Source: Acanthococcus lagerstroemiae (lineage: Eukaryota; Arthropoda; Insecta; Hemiptera; Eriococcidae). From it: a stretch of DNA of 64,000 bases. The position numbers and the translations under genes are program-made. Below, piece by piece: positions 1 through 11,324 of this stretch. Under the pieces are notes generated by a model, which was not told the DNA's origin, did no database searches, and saw nothing but the letters and a program-made list of their open reading frames with translations. The stretch covers positions 3,696,321-3,760,320 of the forward strand of contig CM063109.1 in the NCBI GenBank assembly GCA_031841125.1. The letters run 5' to 3'. Position 1 is the first letter of the stretch. Each line of letters starts with the position of its first letter.

Positions 1-857
1 AGCTGCAGTCATCTAGGCTTTCAGCGGTATTTGGTTTAATTTTGAGTAGAGATTTGTCATTCAACTTCTGGTAGCATTATGGATTCAACACAGCTATTTA
101 ATGAATAAAAATGTGTTTAGCTACTGAGGAAAGAAAAAACTGCCAGCTGGAGCCAAAATCCACGTTTTGAGCATTACTTTTGAATCCTAATCTCGAGCGT
201 AAGCAGCCTTAAAAAGTGTGGGCGGGGCTTCTGCCTTAGCTAGGATCAGAATTATGAGTGGAGAGCTTGGCTTACGGACTACAGACGGTTAGCACCTACA
301 AGTTAACGTTTTGAAATCAGGTAATCTTATGACTCTCGGTGATTCATCGCCTCCAGACCACTCTCATAAATTTGATTATAGCGCGCAATATAACCTGGAA
401 ATCATTTCTGGAAAAGGATACTATCAGGTATGTTTGATCCAAATAATGATGAAAAAACGTTTTCGACTTGCAAATGTTAAGCTCCCTTCTCAGAAGCCTC
501 AATTCAGGATCAACCTGGAAACACTGTGCATTATGATCGATCTTACCAAACCTGTAACGTGATATGCGTAGTGTATTTTTGGTTTTTTTGATTTCTGTTT
601 TCAATTTGAAATTTCGGTAGATGTATGGTTAATGGATACTGACAGGTGCAGTTACCTACCAGAAGTGTCGGTAACGATTTGTTGTATAATGTGTACTGAA
701 TTTTGAAGGGCATTCGATTTGTTGCATGGAGAAGGCGCGCCATTAAGGACATCTACTAAGAACGTTTAATCAGAATAAATTGTTTACCTGCAACGAACCG
801 CCACGACCGCAACGGTAAACGAGTAATCCATTCCCGAATAAAAGTTTCATTCTTAGT
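1..857. other. intergenic, nothing recognised
   Basis: Only short overlapping reading frames on both strands are seen, with no recognisable domain, splice pattern or repeat end. No gene is called. Confidence 0.5.
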
Positions 858-930
858 CTGGTTTCATTAAGAAACACAATAAACTTGTCGGTGACCCATT
901 ACAGGTTACCCGTACTTGATTCTCATTCAC
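858..930 (+). repeat. diverged direct repeat, copy 1
   Basis: This block begins CTGGTTTCATTAAGAAA and ends near ATTCTCATTCAC. A similar block with the same start and a similar end (TTCTCATTTAC) lies at 2121-2180 in the same orientation. Both follow an AATAAA-containing stretch. The middle is poorly conserved. Spacing of about 1.26 kb could reflect eroded long terminal repeats or an old duplication; no LTR termini (TG...CA) are clear. Confidence 0.4.
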
Positions 931-1311
931 AAATGTGAATTTTTACGAGAGGATTTCTTCCACCCCCTCATTCATATTGAGTCTGACGGAGAAGATAGAT
1001 GGAATTTTCGAGTCAAGTGTCGGTCATCGACATCATTGTACATTTTTTTTTGTCGGTCACGTGTAAAGGAGACGGTAACTTCACTTTTAAAACCATCATC
1101 GAATCATCTACAGCATATGTGAAGGATTGTTCATTTATGTATTTCTATTTATCGTTTGTGGCAGGTAAAACGAGAAAATTGCAGTTCAGCTAAATTGAAA
1201 TTGTATGAACGTATCGATTCCTTTCCCTTTACCCTTTTCATTCCGCATACAGGTGAAAATCTGCATGTGGAATGATATAGTTACATTTTCACCTCCTTTC
1301 CCCTCGTCCTC

Positions 1312-1879
1312 CTATGTACTAATCTTTTCGTCACATTCCCCGGGTAATCCATCCGATAAGGTTCTCCTAGACTTAGCGTCTTTCATCGGTTTTATTTCAA
1401 TTTGTTTTTCACGTCCGTTCTGGATCGTTTTGAAATTCCTTGAGTCTTGCGATTTTTTGGAAAGTTTTCTTACCGATTTTCTTCGCGAACTGCCGTTTTC
1501 GCGGGTCCATGAGTCTTCTGTCGCCGGAATTGAGACTTGCGAGAAGTTTTTCGGGTTGTCTTCGTGGTCGTTTTTCATATTTGTTCTCCGTCACCGCCAT
1601 GTGGTGTGATCCTGCTAGTTCTTGTTTTTTTTCTATCGTTTTTTACGAATAAAATAATTAAATTAATGTAAGTCTTTTTTGTCAGGGGGGGGGGAGATAT
1701 AGGCATCTGCAGGAGAATGTGAGATCGTAAGTTTTTCGTTTTACTTTACTTTTTCGTTCCGGAACTTGAAACGACTTGACATCCACCTTCCTCTTCTTGG
1801 CAATACCACTCCTGAGAAGTCTCATATGAGGTGATTGAGGTGCTTTCTCAGGCTTTCTGGGCTTTTGTCGCTCGACCAC
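1312..1879 (-). other. unrecognised basic reading frames between the direct repeats
   Basis: Two minus-strand frames (1682-1879 and 1312-1578/1600) encode short, strongly basic, serine- and lysine-rich stretches between the two direct repeats at 858 and 2121. No domain is recognised. They could be the remains of a retroelement gag-like region, or chance frames; a plus-strand frame of 134 codons overlaps them. No function is assigned. Confidence 0.15.
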
Positions 1880-2120
1880 TTACGTCGATTTTTCGAAATA
1901 AGCACGTCCTCCGGTCGTAGTGCAGGATGGTGCGACCGGAGACAAGTGTCGGCATTTCTTTGTGAACACCCGGTCTCTGGGTTGTTCATAATAAAATGCT
2001 ACACGCTTACATTTTCACTATCGTTGATTTTGTTCATTCATTGTAAAACTGTCCCTCGCTACGACGAGTCCCAAGGTCCATGAAATGAGCACTCCGTTCT
2101 GAAATAAAACGTACCGTAAT

Positions 2121-2180
2121 CTGGTTTCATTAAGAAATACAACGAATCGATAATCCAGTCAAGTACTTATTCTCATTTAC
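2121..2180 (+). repeat. diverged direct repeat, copy 2
   Basis: Partner of the block at 858-930. The first 17 bases are identical (CTGGTTTCATTAAGAAA), the centre has diverged and the end is similar. Confidence 0.4.
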
Positions 2181-5100
2181 GGTTTCAGGCAGTGGATTTC
2201 TTACATTACCTGCTATGTAGAAGTACCTCCTCCTCCCCTTCTACCAGTCGTGTCTGCTTATGACGAATAAAATATAATTTGTTCAGTCTTTTAATGTCAC
2301 TCATTAACGTACTGCATTTTTATTATAAGCTTTATTTTCATTTTTTCATCCGCAATTAACCTAATGAAAAATAAGCGCAACCGGATCATCTAGAGCAGGG
2401 CTGTTGCGAAACATTTTTTTCAGTTTCATTTTTATCGTTTTGTTGAGAGTACTTGTTACAACTATAATTAGTATGTTGTCTTGTACACGTTTATAATTAG
2501 TAATGGTGGATCCAGAAATTCATCGCGGGGCATGGATTTTAAGAGAAATTCAAGTTTTCATGCGAATAAATTGAGACAAAAAAAGCTTGTGGAGTCTGTA
2601 GAGTAATGTGAACTCTCGACGTGGAGCCAACGAAGAATCTCGAAATTTTTAGGACAATATTCATTGAAAGAAAAAGGGTACTCTCCTCTATCTGTCATGT
2701 TTTTCTATATATCGTCCATCTCTTTCCCGTTAGCTTGGTAGGCAGCCAGTCTGAGCAACATGAAATGTAAAAATGGTACAAAACTGCACCGCGCGCATTC
2801 TCCATAAGTACGGTCACTCTTTTAGGCCTTTTTTCGAGTTCAAAGTACTGTCTGTACTTGCGAGTATGTTCGGGAAATAATAGCGATCAGCTTTTCGTTT
2901 TATATTCTGATCCGTAACTGTCGAATAAACGTACTGATGTCACAAAACTATGTGAATGAGTCTGTGCCGACAACGTTGGGGTCATAGTCCCCAAGTGCCT
3001 GGTAGGAAGAAAGTGCTTGAGAAAGCGAAGTAACGGGGAAAATGTGACGAAGAGAAGAAAAAAAAAACGAAATCGAGTTAACGGTATATAATGGGAAAAT
3101 CGAATTACTCTTAGGTACTGAAACAGGGTTTTTTGGGTCACTGATTTTAAAATTTCATTAGGTTTACATATTAATTAGTATATGTATACGAAAAACTCGT
3201 AATTATCTCTTATAGAGAGAGAAAGGGGAGTCAATACTCTATGTGTACATAATATATTTTTTACGCCCACAAAATTTGCGCCGAGTTCACCCATTGCAAA
3301 CCCTAATTAGAGCCGGTCCGGTCAACTCTCAGGTATGAAATGCTGATTTTTATGACTTAAAATCAGGCTGAATTAGAAATTTATAGCGATACTCGAACGA
3401 CAAGCGGTACCAAAAAACTGTTATAAGTAATTCATTCAATTTTCCAAGGGAGTCAGTCTTCCCTATTAAGGGGCGTCGCAAGCCCTATCTGCGGGGATTG
3501 AGGTGGATGCAAATGGGTGGAAAATACCGATTTGGAGCAAAAATGTTCTCAGTGTGAGCAAAAAGAGAAAGAAGTAGATGAAGAAAAAGCTCAATAGCTG
3601 AAACTGAACAAAAACTTCCAAAAAATAGTGACTTGCTGGAAAAATTCGATTTTTTCCTTTCTGTTTTTTGCCGACTAATTGCTTCAAAATGTGCCGACTG
3701 GACTAAATGGCCGAATTTAGTGAAAAATGCCAACTCCAAAGATTCATGGGGTAGCCCCTCGCTCACTTCGCCGCTATTCTTATTTGAAGAAAGAAACAGT
3801 GATTATGAAATCTGAGATCTGAGGTACGACTGGATCAAAAATGCGATAGGAATTTCTAAGTCAGGGGCACGAAAAATCTATGTATCGACTTTGGGTTCAA
3901 TTTTCCAAATCAAGTTAATTCAGCTTCCTCTCAAGCATAGAGTTTCAGTTTTGGGAGATGAAATCGAAGCCGAATCAAAAATCTGACTACGTTTTCCAAG
4001 TCAGCGAACTAGAAAGTTCCTGTTTCACTACTGCGTTCAAATTTTTCAGCAAAACTAGTTGGACTCCTTAGAAAGAGAGGAAAATGAAAAAAAAAATCAA
4101 ATTCGGCGACTCCCTCCGTTCGATCTTCGATATGTTTTCATTTGAAATTACAAATTGGTGGAACGACGTTCCAGCTCCCATTTTTGGAGAAGGGAAAATT
4201 TTTATTACGTATAAAGGCCACTGCTTGTGCCGCGTTAATCTGACTTCGCAGTCGAAGAAACAATTTGGAGGTTTCCGCGCTACATTCTCTGTTAATAAAG
4301 TGCAACCATCGCAATCGGTAAATGCATTGTTATTACTCTCCACCCCCAAAAATAACCGTTCACAGGGTTAAAAAAACAACTAAAAACTAATTTTTAAAAA
4401 GAGGATGTTTTCAAGGATTGGCTCCGGGGTGTATTTTCTCTAAATACTAATTGCTAATGAGATTTTGAGACGTAAATAACAGGGAAAATGACTTTTCTAG
4501 TGTTTCATATCTGTACTGACAATACCTAGATACTATTTTGGGTGGAATTTCCGTTGCCAATTTCGCTGCCTCACACGATGAGTTTGAAATTAATTGATTC
4601 GGAAACTCTATACGATATTTTCAGTAATTTGTTTACACAAATTCGACGTATTAATCAAAGCTCTAATGATTAATCGTTGATTTATCGATGGTATACCTGT
4701 AAACGTTGTTAGCATTATGCACTACCAATTTCAACGAATAGCTGCGGGAATTATAATCTTACATGTACTTAGAGAAGTATAGGTACATAGTTAAATATCA
4801 AGTATATCAATATATAACCTAACTACTTTTTTCTTCTCTCTCTTACTTCTTCGCATCTTTGCCTTTCTTCGGTGTATAAGTACTTACTCGTACAATAATT
4901 GTTACCCGTTCGGTCGCACTATGTAATTTAATACTGTTTATACTGTTTGAAACTTGCTGACTGCGATCCGCCCGCAGCATGTCTGGTTCAGCGGATTCAG
5001 CGTTCAGTTACCAGTTTTGAAAAAGTGATATCCCCATCTCTCGGTACGAGAAGACGGTAGGAGATGCTGGAGATAAGTTCTGTTATGTAGGTACAAATAG

Positions 5101-7859
5101 ACTAGCGTAGCATTCGAATATAGGTAGGTACTCTGTTTAGGTTTATCGATATTATGTTCGAATCTAAGTTGGAAAAAATTCGTGTCTTCTAGCGATTGTA
5201 AAATAAAAGTATTATACTTCGTTATGTACAAGTTGGTAGGTGTAAAGTCGAAGTACGGACTCGTCAAATTGTATTAAATAAATATTTCAATAAATATGCG
5301 CCAGCAGCGGTTCGCTACCAGGAATCGGTTCAGTTCGATAATTACGGTATTAGAGTTGGACCGTGTGGGTGGCTTGCCTCACCTTCGCCGATTTGAGTAG
5401 GTTCCTTGAAGCTCGCAATTGCATAGGAAAGGAGTAACAAAAGCTGTTGACTGTTGTACGAGACATATTTCCATAGAGATTACAGTTAGAGAAGTTATAG
5501 AGTCTTAACTTAAAGTCCCAATTTAAAGCAATCCCAAAAATCTCGTTAGTACCTACTCGCTAATGTGCAGCAAAAAACTGTCCAGAATTAGGCGACTTTA
5601 AAAATATTTAACGAAATGGATTTTATCTTTATCTCATGAAGTGTTGAAAAGGAATGTGAAAATTTTCAGTTCAGAATTTTGATATTTGTAGGTTCTATAA
5701 TGATCTTTCAATATGGTCAAATATCATAGAATTGACTGGAAAATTAATATATGTACCTCAAATATATAATATCAATAAATACTTCTAAATTCCCTGATCA
5801 CGAATACATTCAATTTTGTACTTTATCGCATTATATTATCTGAATATAATCCATCAGAATCGATAATACCTCAGTTATTGTCGTATATTCGTTATCAGGG
5901 GATCAAAGCAAATCAACTGATGTATGTGTATAAAAAGTCAATAGTTGAGTTACATCGATTCTTCCATTTCTGTACTGCCTGACCAAACAGGTCCGTAGCG
6001 AAAACATGCTTTATGTTTTTGTTTAATTAATTATTCTTCTTATTATCATTACTGTAATTTTTTTTTGGGGGGGGCAGCAAGGGAGGGACGAAAACTAGAA
6101 AATGCGAACTTAATTTCTTCAAATTACTACTCTCCAGTTTTTCATTTCTGAGATGGGAGAAGAGGTATGATGTGTTCGAAAGTTACATAAATGAATATAC
6201 CTACACAAGTTACGGAGAATAAGATATTTTCGTAAATTTATAATTGGACGCTCGTAATTTGTAACGTTAATACGTGTAGGTAATACTCCAAAAAATACGA
6301 AAAAAATGAGAAAATTTGTATAAAATTTCAAAATTGACTGAAGCATACAAGTTTGATTTTTGTTTCCTGAGGAAATATAGTTTTATAGGCGTCGTTGCAT
6401 ACAGGGACATCTTTTATAGGATTTTTTCTTAGAGATAAACGAAAAACAGATTTCAATGATAGATGAAAGAGCTGGGACGAATGAAATATTTCTGAAATTA
6501 AAAGGAAATAAAAATACAAAAACATTACTCGCGAGTGGACCGAGCGAAAAATTTGAGGTTTTTATTGTGTTTTATCCAGTGCAGAGCGCAAAATCGCCGG
6601 GGAGGAAGGGACAACGATTTTACTAGGTCCCTACATCCATGACTGGAAAGTGTGTCTCAAGTAAAGTGTAAATTGATACAAAAATCGAAATTCCTCCTTG
6701 TTTCACAGCACTGCGTGAATCGAGGAACGACTCTATGAACAAAATTAAGTTAATTTGAAGGAATAACTATCGAAACAGAGTTTTTAGGTCTTCAATTTCG
6801 AACATTATATATGTGATCCATTATCAACCTTAGCCCTTAAAGTTTACGTTTTATGATTGATTATAATGTTTGCCAATTTGTCATCTCGACATCTTAAGAA
6901 ATTTCTGGCACTATGTTAGAAAGTTTTTTCCAAACGGCATTTCAAAAATTCGTATATCAAGGCCCTATACCGCGAGGAGATGAATTTTAAAATTCTTCTG
7001 AGGATTTGCATTGGACTTGACCAACGCTTTTTAAGAATTTTTCTAAAGATAACGTGAGATGTAAAGATGAAAAATTGTAAGTATTGTCAATTTTTGGAAT
7101 TTTAATTTTGGAAGCCCGGCTTGAGATCAAATGGAAAATGCTGTTCGAAATCGGCAGCGGAATAGCCGTTATTCCAACAGGTATTTTGATTTTCAAGCCA
7201 TAGTAGCTCACTTTATTCAAAATGAGTCAGTTTTCCCCATATATGGACCTTTGGAGGTTATTTTCGACCCACTGTGCAACAAAAGAAGAAAGAAATCTCG
7301 ATTTTGTTCTGCGATTTTTTGTTTCTAGCTGAAACAAATTTTCCTGCCTTTGGTTTTTGGAAAGCAAATTCAATCTTTTTGAAGCATTTTTTCCTTTTCT
7401 ATAAACCTGCCAGCAACTCACCGTGTATCCGTCTGCCAACTGCACTCAAACACGTACCTAATTCGTTGTTAATTACTTGCAATAATTTTCTTAATACTTA
7501 CCTGTTATTTTTGAAGACGGTATTCAGTTTATCCGATGCGCCTGTTTCTTTCGTAAAGTTGTTTTTTACTCGAGGTGTCAATTTCACCGCCAAAACTAAT
7601 ACGTCGAATGCTTGCAATAAAATTTTCTGTTACTGAATTTTGGATGTCCAGTTCAGTTTTTCGCACATAGGTTTGTATAGCTGTACAAAATTTCCATCGA
7701 ACATTTTTAAATCGTCAAATCATTTTTGTAAATTGTTAACTTGCATTCGTGAAATTGCTAATTGCTGAAGTAAAATTAGTAAAGTACTTGAAACTACATT
7801 TATAATACATTTTCAGCTTGTATCTTTTGAAAATCCGATTCAAAGTGCAATCTCAAAAT
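2181..7859. other. intergenic, AT-rich, no gene recognised
   Basis: No coding exon, RNA gene or transposon terminus was recognised. A block at about 3640-3760 (GCCGAC words, then a segment like CAACTCCAAAGATTC) resembles one at about 33630-33700 and is probably an old dispersed repeat. Short frames such as the one at 4084-4371 (+) overlap a similar-sized minus-strand frame and match no family I know. G-runs occur at 6067-6074. Confidence 0.4.
6531..6550 (+). repeat. dispersed 20-bp word GCGAGTGGAnCGAGCGAAAA, copy 1
   Basis: Nineteen of 20 bases match positions 24231-24250. A related word (CGAGCGTAGCGAGTGAG) is in the loop of the hairpin at 34159-34258. The flanks are not obviously related, so only a short core is shared. 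Confidence 0.45.
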
Positions 7860-7867
7860 CGCTGAAT

Positions 7868-8197
7868 CAGTAGCGTAACTAGTTTTTTTTTGCATGGACG
7901 CGGACGGGCCAACATAGAATTGGGTCAAGTTGCTAAAGACCAAATCAGTTTTTTGAATGCGGGTTGGGGAAGGGGTATTGAAAAATGACGTCGACATCTA
8001 AATTTTTAGATAAACCCATACTTGAATGAATACTGCTATTTAATAAAATGTAATTATGCGGGCGTTCGTGACGTGACATACACTTTATGCAAATAGGATA
8101 TATACCTACTTCTTTTTAATCCTTTAAGAAAATGGGTTGGTCGACGAATTTTTTGGACGGACCTGACTCACCCGGGCCCGTCAAATTTACGCCACTG
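7868..8197. mobile_element. hAT-like MITE (CAGTGGCGTA family), 330 bp
   Basis: The left end reads CAGTAGCGTAACTAG and the right end reads TTTACGCCACTG, forming imperfect terminal inverted repeats of the CAGTGGCGTA type. Flanking 8-bp duplications are CGCTGAAT (7860-7867) and CGCTGAGT (8198-8205), 7 of 8 matching. There is no coding capacity, so it is non-autonomous. Two other members of the family are at 11906-12188 and 58979-59234. The right duplication is also the start of the target duplication of the LINE tail at 8211-8316, so the MITE entered that earlier duplication. Confidence 0.75.
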
Positions 8198-8210
8198 CGC
8201 TGAGTTATTG

Positions 8211-8316
8211 GTATGGTGGGACGTATGGCGATGCACGCATGCCAAAGTGGCCCCTGAGACACCGCACCCCCGGCACCGGAAACTACCCTTTCGAGCATCG
8301 CTCAGTGCCGAGAGGA
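8211..8316 (-). mobile_element. 5'-truncated LINE 3' tail, 106 bp
   Basis: On the minus strand this is the same 3'-terminal module as in LINE-A: GCTCGAAAGGGTAG, then a G-rich segment, then GGCATGCGTGCATCGCC, then CCCACCATACC. The flanks GCGCTGAGTTATTG (8197-8210) and GCGCTGAATTATTA (8317-8330) match at 12 of 14 positions and are read as its target-site duplication (the first G belongs to the neighbouring MITE). Only the 3' UTR end was inserted, typical of early 5' truncation in target-primed reverse transcription. Confidence 0.75.
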
Positions 8317-8330
8317 GCGCTGAATTATTA

Positions 8331-10550
8331 ACTATAACTCTAATTCTTTTAAAGGACAATGTGTCCTCTTGGATCGAAAATTTATACACTTCTCTGTCAA
8401 CTTACGAAACAGCAAGAAAGGCCATAACGTTAAAAATTTTGAAAGTTAGGTATGTGACTTCACAGACAGTTTCACTCCATCTCAGTACTTAGATACTTAC
8501 TTACTTGTTGATGATGTAATAGTGAGTCTCGCAGTAACTCAGAGCATTCGTTAAACCTGAGGTAAATAACGAAAATCTGAAAGAGTATTTGTGAGCGGAT
8601 CTAGGAAAAATTTCTCAATTTTACTGCAATTTTTTTTCAATGATATTTTAGCGGTTCCGCTCTGTCGGATCCAAAAGCAAGGACATCTTTCCCTTCACCT
8701 TCAACGTGGCCGTGCACCGATTAAATCCATTTTTGTTGATGCGGCTCATGAGTTGTCAGTTACCGACCGTTAGCGGGAACTATAAAAAGGGACAGCCTAA
8801 TGGAATGTCATCCTAACATTGCATTGCGCAGAAAAGCTCGAAGCGAATAGAAAAATACGAGATCAAAAAAAGCCGGTCTTATTTTTTCTGAAACGATATT
8901 CGTACAAATTCCGGTGTTTTTTTTTTCTGGTTGCCAAGATTGGATGCTGCCACCGGTGTGATTTAAAGCGAAATTGACGTCACGTCAGTACTACCATCTA
9001 AAATTCAGTTTCGAGTCGACGCCACGATTTGGAATTCATCGGCGTCTGAGAAGACGAAAATCGAGAAGCGAAACCCATTTCGCTGCACACGAACGGCATT
9101 TTCTTTGGAAATTCGTAGAAGTGTACGATGTATGCGAAACGGAATACGTAACTATTTTTCGTTTCTCGCATTCGTCACTCGGAAAGAAAAACAAACGGTA
9201 GGCGACGATGAGAATGACGTTGAATTGGCAGCAGCAGCAGCTGCTGCCGCGGTCCATTAAACGGGGGCAAAAAATTCCGGTCAAACCTAAATCAGTTTTA
9301 GAAAAGTTGAACGCGGAAATGTCGCGTATTAATTACACACGATTTTGTGACGAGGAAAAGTTATTTTCCGACACCGAAAGTTAGCTCCCCTTCTTTCCCT
9401 CCCCGTTAGTGGTACTCACGTACGGTGCTGTTGGAAATTTTGTTCCAGCCGAGTCGTCGTTATTCTTTTTTTCTCTTTCATCTTCCGGTGATTCTTCGAT
9501 AGCCGAAATTTCGCAGCAGGCGCCGGAATCGACGGATACCAAAAAAATTCACTCGCCTTCGTGAGCTCGACCGAGTTTTATGAACAGCTTAATTTCGTTG
9601 TGCGCGTTATTTTTCTGTCTTTATGAGAACATGACGATTGCAAACATTTTTTTTTTTCTACACCCGGTGGCTTACACGTCGATTTGGCGCCTCCGAAATT
9701 ATCATTGAAAAGAAGACGCAAATGTGCAATGTCTCGGTGGGCGTTACAAATGCCTACGAGTAGTCACTGATAGTCAAAACATACCGTTAAGTAAATACGG
9801 AGAACTTGACAAATGTACGCAGTTTTGTCTCATGGGTCCTAAACTGAGACACAAGGTGGGGCCCAATATTTGGAGACTTAGAAATTGAGTTATAGGTGTA
9901 TGATTTTCTGGCGTTTGAAGATTTTAAATATAATTTTTGACTTTATTTGGATCACCTTTCTTGACTTTTATTTTCCAAAATTACACATTATCAAAATGAC
10001 TAAAAAGCTGCACCGCTTGGCTGCCTAACTTTCTCTCCGATCCTGTTTTCACTCGTGTCTGGCCTCCCCTCGTGTCTGTCCTCCGCTTAGCTCCAAGTGT
10101 GTCACTTCGTGTCTCTGCTGCTGGTCTGACTCTTCGACTGTCTCTTCGTCTTGTTTCAGGTCCTGAAATGTTTATCAGGTGAGAATGAGGAAGCGTGTGT
10201 AGCGACGCTACACATCAAAAACACCGAAATAAGAACTCTTTTTGCTACACATGGGATTATAAAAAGTTGCCAGCCCTGATTGCAACCGAATAGTCGCCAA
10301 TGATCTTAGTGTACAAGTACCAACTTCTACTTTTAACACGAAATTAAAGCAATAGCTGTATATCATAAGGGGAGGGAAGGTCAAAAGGCTGAGGTATGCA
10401 AAGGAGGAATATTGCTTCTTCAAGGAGCCCTTCTAGAATGATACTGGCCTGCCCATTCACTTACCTATTTTTATTCCCGTCTAAGATATGCTTTTTCTAC
10501 AGCCTCTTGAAAATTGAGTTAGTTTTGCAGCACTCGACAACTGAGAATGA
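8331..10550. other. intergenic, CpG-rich in part, no gene recognised
   Basis: About 8950-9600 is richer in CpG and GC than its surroundings and holds a CAG/CTG palindromic run (GCAGCAGCAGCAGCTGCTGC, near 9229-9248). The stretch 10030-10160 is pyrimidine-rich with CTCGTGTCT/CTTCGTGTCT words and ends TTTCAGGTCC, which could resemble a 3' splice site, but no coding exon follows. No protein family was recognised. Confidence 0.35.
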
Positions 10551-11324
10551 GTACCGACTAGGGTGGTTCAAAACTTTGCTATTTTTAAAATGATTTGCTC
10601 CTAGTAGCTAAATGTATTCCCTTTGGTTTAAAAACCTCCTCGCTAGAAGTATTTCGAAATAAAAAGATGTTGAGGGTCCCACGAGGAGGAGGGAGGTATA
10701 AGTTCAATGTAGCATTTCCCATAAGAAAATTTGCAGGCCTGCTTTCAGTCTTCTAAAAATCGTGTTCAGTCGAAAAAATTCGTTTGACCGTAATAAATCA
10801 TTTTCATTAGTGTAAGAATGGAGTACCTACCGAGAATTTTGAAGGAAAAATAGTTCAAAAGTTAATAGCCTCGGCCGAATTTGAGATGAAAAAGGCACTT
10901 TTCTGAACTTTCCAATTCTTGTGGATAGTTATTGGTAAATGTATCGAGAAAAATAACTTCAATAATGAATTCAGCGACTGCGAAAACCGTATTATCGATA
11001 TAATCTGAAGCCACATATATGGCGAATCATTTGGAAATTTTTATGGACCATTAGTAGGGGTTACAGTGAAAATAAGCTCAAAATGAAATTTAGTGATTCA
11101 GAACATCCTATTATCGATATACTTGGAGCTGGAGCAATGTCAAATAATTTTAACGTTTTCTCTTCCCTTTCTCCTGTGAACTCTTTTTGATGTACTCGAC
11201 GGTATTATCTGTAATTTTTAGGTTCTGCCCCCTCAATGAAGACTTCAAAATGAAGGTTTGTGCAGAATAAATCTCATAAATGGATTTAACGTTTCTGAAA
11301 CCCGAGTAAACAATCATTTTCATG

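Noticed and set aside
10020..10170. 3' splice site and exon after the pyrimidine-rich tract
   Set aside because: TTTCAG is present, but no coding sequence or recognisable protein follows.
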